The position numbers and the translations under genes are program-made. The notes under the pieces were generated by a model. The model was not told where the DNA came from. It did no database searches and worked only from the letters and a program-made list of their open reading frames with translations. DNA of 64,000 nucleotides from Nereocystis luetkeana (Eukaryota; Sar; Phaeophyceae; Laminariales; Laminariaceae). Shown here piece by piece: positions 13,078 to 22,000 of this stretch (within the stretch, counting starts at the first letter, position 1; each line of letters opens with the position of its first letter). The DNA lies in the NCBI GenBank assembly GCA_031213475.1, contig JARUPZ010000002.1:5341049-5405048 (forward strand), given 5' to 3'.

Positions 13078-16000
13078 CGGAGGCAAGCCACTGTTAGGAA
13101 TTCCTTGCGTGTGAAAGACGAGAAGGGAAGAGGTTGAGCACTTTCGTGCACCCGCTCAAGCTCCCTCCACAACCGCGCCCCCCTTTTCGGGGGCAAACTT
13201 CTCGAAATTAGGGTAGGATAACTTCTTGAAGTAACACACACATATATATATATATATACCTGGTAGTAAATAACGAAGGCCACCAACTCTCCAAAACATT
13301 TCGTTTGAGCGCAGCACTATGTACCACGGTAGTAGAGAGGGGACTCCCCTCGACTTTGTTTAGTTTCCTGGTTCAAAACAAGAGAGCGAAGACTCTCGTT
13401 GTTTTTGCCACCCCGTCCTCACATGGACTTGTCCAGCTCCACCAAGGGGCGGAAGAAGTCGTTACCCCAGGCGTAGAGGTCCACAGGCTCCCTGGTAGAC
13501 GCGTGGAACAGCTCGAACTCGTACGGCTTCTTCATGTTTTCAGGCACCATCTGTTATCCCGAACGCAAGGGCGGACAGGTGGACGGACAGACAAGACACA
13601 CAGGAGGCACGCGTAAAATATCTTCAAAAATTAGCGTCTCTATTGACTATGGTGTTGGCGAAGTTCCGATCATGGTTTGGTTTGGCCAATTTCTATTTCC
13701 CCGATCCCAAAAAATAATCAACTTCCCAAAATCAGGACCCAAAATGGGCTCATATGGCCCATATCTTCACAAAATTTTCGGGTTGGGTTTGGCTTTTTGG
13801 GTTTCGATTAGGATCGTCAAGTTATTGGCCAGGACAACCCGGATCGCCCCGGACGAATGCAAACATCGTATTTGGCAAGTCATCATATTCATCTACGTCA
13901 GGTTCTCATGGCACAGCGTACAGCAGCAGCCAGAAGGAGTGAGGCATGATACATGGGTTGCCTCTCACCACCAAGCTATCTAACCAAGCGCACGGCCCAC
14001 CACCAAGCCCTCGTTATGGCCGGCAAAGGCATACGGCCATATGCGGCGGACGGCTGGCAGGGTGCAGCTTCAACATCGTTGACGGCGCCGTGTGCGTTGT
14101 GGACTGCTGCTGAAGTTGTTGCTTTGCTGTGCTGCTTGTTGTTGCTGCGGCAACAAAGCAGCGGTACTCTGGGCTCTGGGGCGTGTTACCGCACCACAGG
14201 CTCACCCACAGCACGCCTACGCACGCACTGCACAACAGGCCCCGGTCGCATCGATTAACACTCTTCGTATGACTGCCATGGAACACACAGAGCAGACACA
14301 AACGCAGCGAGCCACGCAGCAGCAGCAGGGAGCACTATCTCGTGCGAAGCCGTTGGTGTTCCATTTTTCGTACTTTTAGTTCGTTTTTTTGTCATTTGTT
14401 GCTGTATTCTAAATTCCTAGAATTGTATTTCCAGTTCAAAACCGAAATGGTCGTTTTGGGTTCTCGCAAGCAGTTTCAAACCCGATTATGTTTTGGTTTG
14501 GTGAGTAGCCTGTGGTTCGCGACCAAACCATAATCGGTTCTTTCGCTAACACCCTACTGCAGAAAAAAATATTCGATAGCAGGCCAACAGACCCCGACAA
14601 ACATGCTACTTACTGTCAATAGTACCCGCACGTATATATGTTTTTTTCTTTGCGGCGAAATAAGGTGGGGAGCTAAAAAAAACGGACGTTTCGGCGATCA
14701 GCATCTGGCTCCAGCGGAACGTGGGCACTGCGTGCAATTCTTCCCTTAACACGTGCATCGGCGGAACAACTCAACCAACCCCTAATGTGTAACCCTGCTT
14801 GGGAGCGATTCTCAGCTTTGAGCTGTCTTTACAGCTACTGATTGCGCAGTATCTCACGATGGCGTCTCGCCGATGACGCGTGCTTGGACGGAGATATCCA
14901 CACGTCCTCTCAGACAAAAACCTTCACCAAAAAGAAAACCGGCCAGTGGTACGCCCGATCCCACAACTTTCCACCGGCAGGACAGATCATCTACAGGTAG
15001 ATAGATCATCTGCAGATCATCTGGATCTTGACTTGCCTTTACGATTTTTTGTGCTGGATCCGTATAGATAGTACAGATGCAACCCAGGGAACATGCGCTA
15101 TTCTATGAAGTAGATCCATACGGATTAGGGCCGTTTCTAACGACTGAATGAAATAGCAAAAAACTTGCTATTTTGGCAAGACATACTTTCCATAAAGTTG
15201 CCAAAACTTTCTATCGTGAAACACTGCATATGTGGCAATATTTGGCACATATTCACAACTTAACGCCCTCAGATTTTTCGTCAAACCCCTTACAGCTGCA
15301 GCAGCAGGTAGTTCAGCAGGTAGCCGACGACGGCACGCTATGGAGTAAATGCTGCCGCAGAAAGGACTCCAGGCGCAGCCAACGTACCTCAGAGGTTGGC
15401 AGTTCTTCCAACCCGGCCAAAATCCCCTGGGAAAAGCTGGGACGGGTGGGAAAAGCTGGGACGGCTGCTGTTTGTTATTCTGTTTTAGCCCCCGCACAAA
15501 ATGATACCCATGTCCCATCCACCCACGGCTCACGGGCAGTGCCGCCAGCCCTATCATCGCTGTGATCAATGCCACCGGGTATCCTTCGTATCTCTCTCTA
15601 TTCCACAAGTTAGAGCGAGTCTAGCGTGGGGCGTCGTGGGGTGGTCTGGTTTGTACAACCTTGTGTGCGCGTTATTGGGCTAAAATAGCAAATAAATAGA
15701 AATTATCAATTTACATAAACTTGCCAACGAAGCAGAACGGAAATATCTGAAAAAAAAAACTTTGGCATTTCTTTTTGCTATTTTGGCAAGTCCACATTTC
15801 CACAAACTTGCTATTTTGGCAAATAATTTGCCAAAATATGTGTCGTTAGAATATGCCCCTTATGCTGCTTCCACCCGCGCTGCGACATGAGATGTAGGTC
15901 ACACATCTGCCTTGGCAGATCTGTCCATTGCTTCAAGTAAGGGATCGATTACCTAGATGTCCCTATGCGTAAGCATGTATGCTTCGGTGTCACTTTGTAA

Positions 16001-19000
16001 AAACGAATACCCTCTTCCTGGGGCGTCGTGAACCGCCCTCAATCTATATACCAGGCAGGGTGTATGGCCGATTGAAACTGTCGCTGAGGCTGTCGACGTT
16101 CCTCGTGCTACCATATCACACGGGTGATATTAAAATAACCCCCCCCCCCCTCGAACAAATGCATTAGGCGCACATACCATGCGCCAAGTAAGGGGGGGGG
16201 GGGGGGGGTGTACTCGATAGGAGAGATGTACTCGATCTCACGCATGGCCGTAGTCGTATGACCATAGACCCTCGCATCCCTACAATGCCGGGACGGAGCA
16301 TGTCGAGTTTTCACCGACCAGGCAGACATTGCTTGCACCAAGCGCGAAGCGCCGTGAGGTGTCTGGCGAGTCGCATGAAGGGTGAGCTGCATCCTACTAA
16401 GAACCGCTTTTGTGGCGGACTTGCATATGGACGACAGCTTCAATGAGTTGTATTAATTTCCGGTGTAGGTTTTTCCAGAGACAGCAATGGGAGTACTATG
16501 AAACTGCCTCTTGGGTGCCTTACCTTGAACACTACGTGATACGATCATTCCCAATTGTACGGAGTAAAGGTTCTCTACCTCGCACAAATGATTTAACTCG
16601 ACGACCACATGTGGGCGACCGCCAAAAAAAAAAACAAAAAAAAAACGGTACCCTAGTTGTCTAGCTCACGTAGTGAGCGGCATGTTTTACAGTGTCGTTG
16701 CCAACCGACGCCAACCCAACCTACATAAAATAGGGGGGGGGGTGTAGTTACTCATGAAACAAACACCAAGCAGTTGACCGACCGCACGACCAAAAGGTAG
16801 GAGCGCCAAGCGGTACGCAGGTATCTTGATGTCTCGAAGAATAGAAACCAGTACAAAATGTGGAGGGATCGTCGGCCAAGCTTTCGACCGCGAAGGCCTA
16901 CTCGGGAGCATTAGTCTGGTAGCTACCCATGTTGAAACGTACGCACGACGGAGAAAGCGACGTACGAGGCATCCCGATATGTGAGTTAAGACTTTGTGTT
17001 ACGCAAGCCGTCCCTGAACTTTGCACGGTGAAAGGAAATGACCCCCCAGGAGGAGACCAACCAGTATAGCAGCGGGGCAAGGAGATAGAAGATACAATCG
17101 TGGGACGCCAAAATGAACACCGTGCCCATAGCCTGACACAAACAAACGTGGGGCACTTGTGTCGAGGGTGTTGAACATGGCCCCAGGCTACGAGCCCGTG
17201 TTGGAAACACTGTCTAGTGTGGTGCGCCGGCAAAAGGACTGAAAGACATCAGACCCTCAACGAGTACTAGGATTGGGAAGTCCCAGTACCTTGAACGCTG
17301 TCCAGTAAAAAATATGAACACAAACAAGCTGGAGATATTCTCGGAAGAGATTGGCAGAGAGACAGTGGGGCAGGGTGGGTCGAGAAAGAAATATTGGCAG
17401 GGTAAAGCACTAGTAGTGCTGACATTTGGAGCTCCTAGCGACATGACTAGGATTGACTTCAAGGGGAAGTGCGACGAAGTAGGACTATACTGTTTTGCAG
17501 TGCGTAGGAAAAGTAGAACGGGAGGGAGAACACTTTCAAGTCACGCTAAAGCCGAAAGCGAGCACGGTGTGGCAGAGGACAGAAGCAGAAAAAGTGTCGG
17601 CATGAAATTAGAAGACAAGGATAAAGAGTATGCATTAGCTGACGGAATGGCGAAGCTGAGACGTGGTCCTTGGGTGAACGAAGGTAAAGGGAGGCAGGGA
17701 AGAGTAAGTGGCTAAAAGGGAATGGGGGAGAAACATAGGGGCGCAGAGCAAGCAGATAAAAAAAAACAGAAACGGATACGGAAAGAAAGCTCAAAGATAA
17801 AATAATCAAAATATTGGTAGCGACAACGGAGAAGAAACGACACACAGGAATAGGGTGGACAGTGAAACGAAAGGAAATGAGAATGGCATATGTGGATTCG
17901 CCGCGGAATAGCGCAAAAAGGATACAAATTGCCGAACAAGTAAGCGCGACCTAGGCATAGTGGGAATTCAAGAGTCGTGGGAGAAAGGGGGGGGGGGGGA
18001 GACAAGATGCAAAGTTGGAGAGTACGCATGGATAGGGAAAAAAAGGAAGGGACAGAACAGCAAGAATACGGGGGTGGGGGGCGTGGGGTTCCTAGTAAAA
18101 GAAAATCGGTGGGACATAATAGAGGTGATTAGAGGCACTAATTTCGACGAAAAAACATACCTGGTAAGGATAAAGATACCAGGGGGAAGGGGAGAAAAAT
18201 ATAACTTCTTAGATAACATCTATATGCCCCCAGAGTCGAAGAGTACGGTAAAAGATATACGGAGGAAGTTCGGACGAGTAGCAGTAGATGTACAGAAGTA
18301 TAAAAGACAAGAAGAGGTAGTAGTAGGAGATTTTGATTCAAGACTTGGGAAGGCACGCAACCCAAATAGAACATTGGACACTACAGAGAAGTAACCAAGA
18401 ATAACAATCGGGAAGAGATGACGAAGTTCCTTAAGCACAACGAGATGAAGATGTTGGACGACAGAGTAATAAAAGGCAGAACAGGAATGGACTAGACGCG
18501 GCATACAGAAGGGAGAAAGCTCTGCCCTTGACTTTAAAGCGGTAGAAAATGGTAGCGAGGAAACGGAAGTACACGTATGCGCAGCGGACACAGGAGCTAT
18601 GGATCACTGCCAAATATGGGCAGTCAGCAGACGAAAGCTATCAAATGTAGGCGAGGTAGAAAATACTACAGATGGAGAATAGATACACCGAAAGTAGAAG
18701 AAAAAACGGGAAGAGTTCCAAGGAGAGATGGCCAAAAATGCAAGGGAAATTCTCCGAGTTGTTGGAAAGAATAGATACGACGTATAACGATGTGGAGAGG
18801 GATGATGAAGGAGATAGGACAACAGAACGATGGGAGCATTTGGTCAAGACCACAGCAAGTATAAGAAATAGGGAAGCAGTTCATAGTATGCAACAGCGGA
18901 AAGGAGAAAGGCTTCCCTCGATAAAGGATGAAGGAGGCTAGTAGCGGAAAGGAGAAAGGCACACGCAATATATACATCGAGTAAAACTACAACAGGGTGG

Positions 19001-22000
19001 GAGGAACATGCTATAGCTATAGCTAGAAAGAAAGTAAAAGAGACGGTAGCGACTAAAGAAAGGGATATGAAAAGACGTAGTAAATAAAAAAAAACGATTA
19101 CTTTTGAGGGCGGGATGAAGCAGATGTGGGTAGGGATAAAAGGGATACCGGGCAAACAAGCAGGAGAGGCAGGTCCAAGGAATAGCTACTTGAAGAGCAC
19201 ACAACGGCAAAATGGTTATTAGTAGGAGTTCGAACGGGAAAACGAAGGTACTACTAGAGCATTACCGTACGCTAGGAACGCCCACAGTCAACGGGGTGCT
19301 CGACGCAGGATTCAAGAAAGAAGTCAACCCGTGGGCAGGGGCGACCGTACATTCATCAGAAGGGGAAGACGGTGGTTCAGAACGGTACAGAGAAAGCTCA
19401 AGAGGGAAGACGTAAAGAAGTGTGTAGCTAAACTTGAAAATAGAGAGGCAGCAAGGGCAGACCAGATAATGAAAGCAATTATGAAGTACGGGGGAGAACG
19501 CTTCCTATGATGGTTACGTTGTATAGCTGGACACGGAAAAACGAGTACCAGGTACGCAGCTAGGCGGTGGATGATAGGAGGAGATAAGGTTGACCCGGGG
19601 AACTATAGAGGGACAATGCTGTTAAGTACAGTAGGCAAAACGTTTAATAATATATTGAACGATAGAATGGTAACAATGATGGAGAAGGAAAACAGAATTA
19701 GCGAAGGGTGGGCAGGGTTTAGGTCAAACCGGTTCTGCGTAGATCATGTGTATATCTTAGGTGAGATCATCCAAGATAGGAAAGACGCGGGACTAACGGC
19801 GCATTTTCTGTCTATAGATGTACAGAAGGCCTACCACACAGTCCGGAGAAATGAATGGTGGAAAAAGCTGTGGGAATGAGGGATCAGAGGAAGGATGTGG
19901 AGAATGATGAAAATTTCGACGGGAATGTGCGAGAATAGCCGTGATGCTGGACGGGGAAATATCGAAGTATGTTGATATTTTACAAGGAGTTGCACAGGGA
20001 TGTACGTTATCATCTAATATGTTCAAGGTATATATTAACGACTTAATAGTAGCAGTCGAAGTAGTAAAGCAGGGAGTCACGGTGGGGAAAGATACGGTGT
20101 CGGGGTTGACGTTTGCGGATGACTTCGTGGGGATATCAGAAACACCCAGAGGATTGCAGAAACAAATCGAAAAGGCGCTTGAACACACTAGGGAATGGAG
20201 GGTGGCGGCGAACGAAAAGAAGTGCGCAGTAGTTGTATGCAACGAAGAGGTGAAACCGGTAAATTTCAGTTGGAAGTGGGGAAAAGATGAAATGCCGATC
20301 GTAGATCAGTATACCTACCTTGGCGTAGAGATAAAATAAGACTGCTCATGGGATATACACATATAGCAAAAGTAATAGGAAATGTTAAGCACACGTCGGC
20401 AAGATGGATGCGATCCCAACGGACTCGCACCTTGACACTAGGATTAAGATATGTATCACGATGAAGGTGATAGCACCAAAGTTAGAATAAGCAGGAGAAC
20501 CATGGGAAGGGAACGCGAAGTTCGTAAAACCGTTGGGAACAGCACAGATGACGGCAGCTAAAAAATACCAATAAAAATACCAATATGCTCAATCAAGCAC
20601 GACGACTAATACAGTACTAAGAGGAGAACTGCGCATGCACCCACTTGATAAAAAGTTGAAATGGCAACATAAAGTAAGGAACAATATAAAGTGAGGAACA
20701 TGACAATAGAGGCTGCCAGCCATAGTTGATAGAGCTGTACAGGAGAGAAACTAACGGGCGAGCTGGAATAAGGTGGGATACGAGTAGCGTCGTTGAGAAA
20801 GTGTGGAGGGATGTAGGAGGAAACCAAGAAGAGGTGATGTCCGCAGAGAAGTTTGGGAGATACAAGACAGAAGTAGAAGGGAGGACAGACAGAAAGAAGG
20901 GAAAGGCTAGCGCTAAGAAACAAGGTGAAATCGGAGAAACACTTAGGAGATGTGCGGGGGGGCTAAGCTAAGGGATAGGAACGGAAACGTATTTGCACGG
21001 CCCGATGGACTTCCCGAAAACAACGAAACTGCGATTTCGTGCGGGGGACCTGGAGCTGGCAGAAAGAAGAAAGAGGTATACCAGTAGCCGGGAGGAGGAG
21101 GAAGTAGATGCACAGACGTGCCCGTGTGGCAAAGCGATAGAGAGTAGAACTCACATAGTTGAAGAATGTGAAACGTACAAGGAGGAACGGGGATGTGTCA
21201 GAAGAGGTGAGAAACATAGACGAACGTGACACGGAGGAGTCTGATACATTAGACAGCAGCGAGAAAACGATCGCTATCCAAGGAGATAGATGGTGGCCAC
21301 AGGCGGCGAACCAGGAAGGGGATACGATTAGCAAAAAGTTTCTTATGTAATATATGGAAACGACGCAACGAGCGCCCAAATGTTGGAGGTGTCTCTATTA
21401 GGAGTAGGAGCGGTGCTCCGTCTCGAAAGGGATGCGTGGTCAATGGTCAAACAAATGACCAAGGCAGGTAACAAATGAGTACGCCTCCGCACCCCCCCCT
21501 TCGGACAAATGTCACTGAGACTGTGGTTAATTTTCTCAACAACTGGTACATAGAGTGCAACTGCCGAGCGATGGATGCGTCTATGGAAATATTTCGACGA
21601 TAAGTCTTCCCATAGCCACCGTTTACGTTTTGTGTGCCTGTCTCGTATCGTGGAAAAAAAAACGCCTCCGAAATTTTGTCCCAGGGTGTGTTATATGAAC
21701 CCTTTCAGTACCGCAGTCTCGTTTGGGAGACCAACTACTTACAAATTGAGTGGTTTGTGACCAAAACAGGGCCGCAGTCCTCAAAGGGTCAAGTGTTGTA
21801 CGGTAATCAACAGCAAGCATAAGGTCAGCGCGAACGACGCAAAGACCAACCCGATCTACCCAACATTGACACCGCTGCGTTTGTTTGCTTGAACGTTTGT
21901 TTGCTGCGACACATCACAACAAGAACAAATGTACATATAATATATATACTATTACGGGGGACCATAGTTAATAGGACCAAATATTGTTAGTAAAAATGGT

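Larger units (their letters stand above)
17230..21477 (+). mobile_element. Decayed LINE (non-LTR retrotransposon) inside the large GPAT intron
   Basis: A plus-strand element of about 4.2 kb, antisense to GPAT. In order: a charged ORF1-like segment (17314-17715), an AP-endonuclease domain (about 17940-18394), linker, reverse transcriptase (about 19571-20339), and a C-terminal Cys/His motif (about 21100-21180). This is the plan of the Jockey/I/Tad group of LINEs. Domains lie in different frames and stops occur at 18393 and 19878, among others, so the copy is dead. A TACCAGGTA word at 19546 lies inside it. No clear poly-A tail was seen; an M4 element begins at about 21490. Confidence 0.92.
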
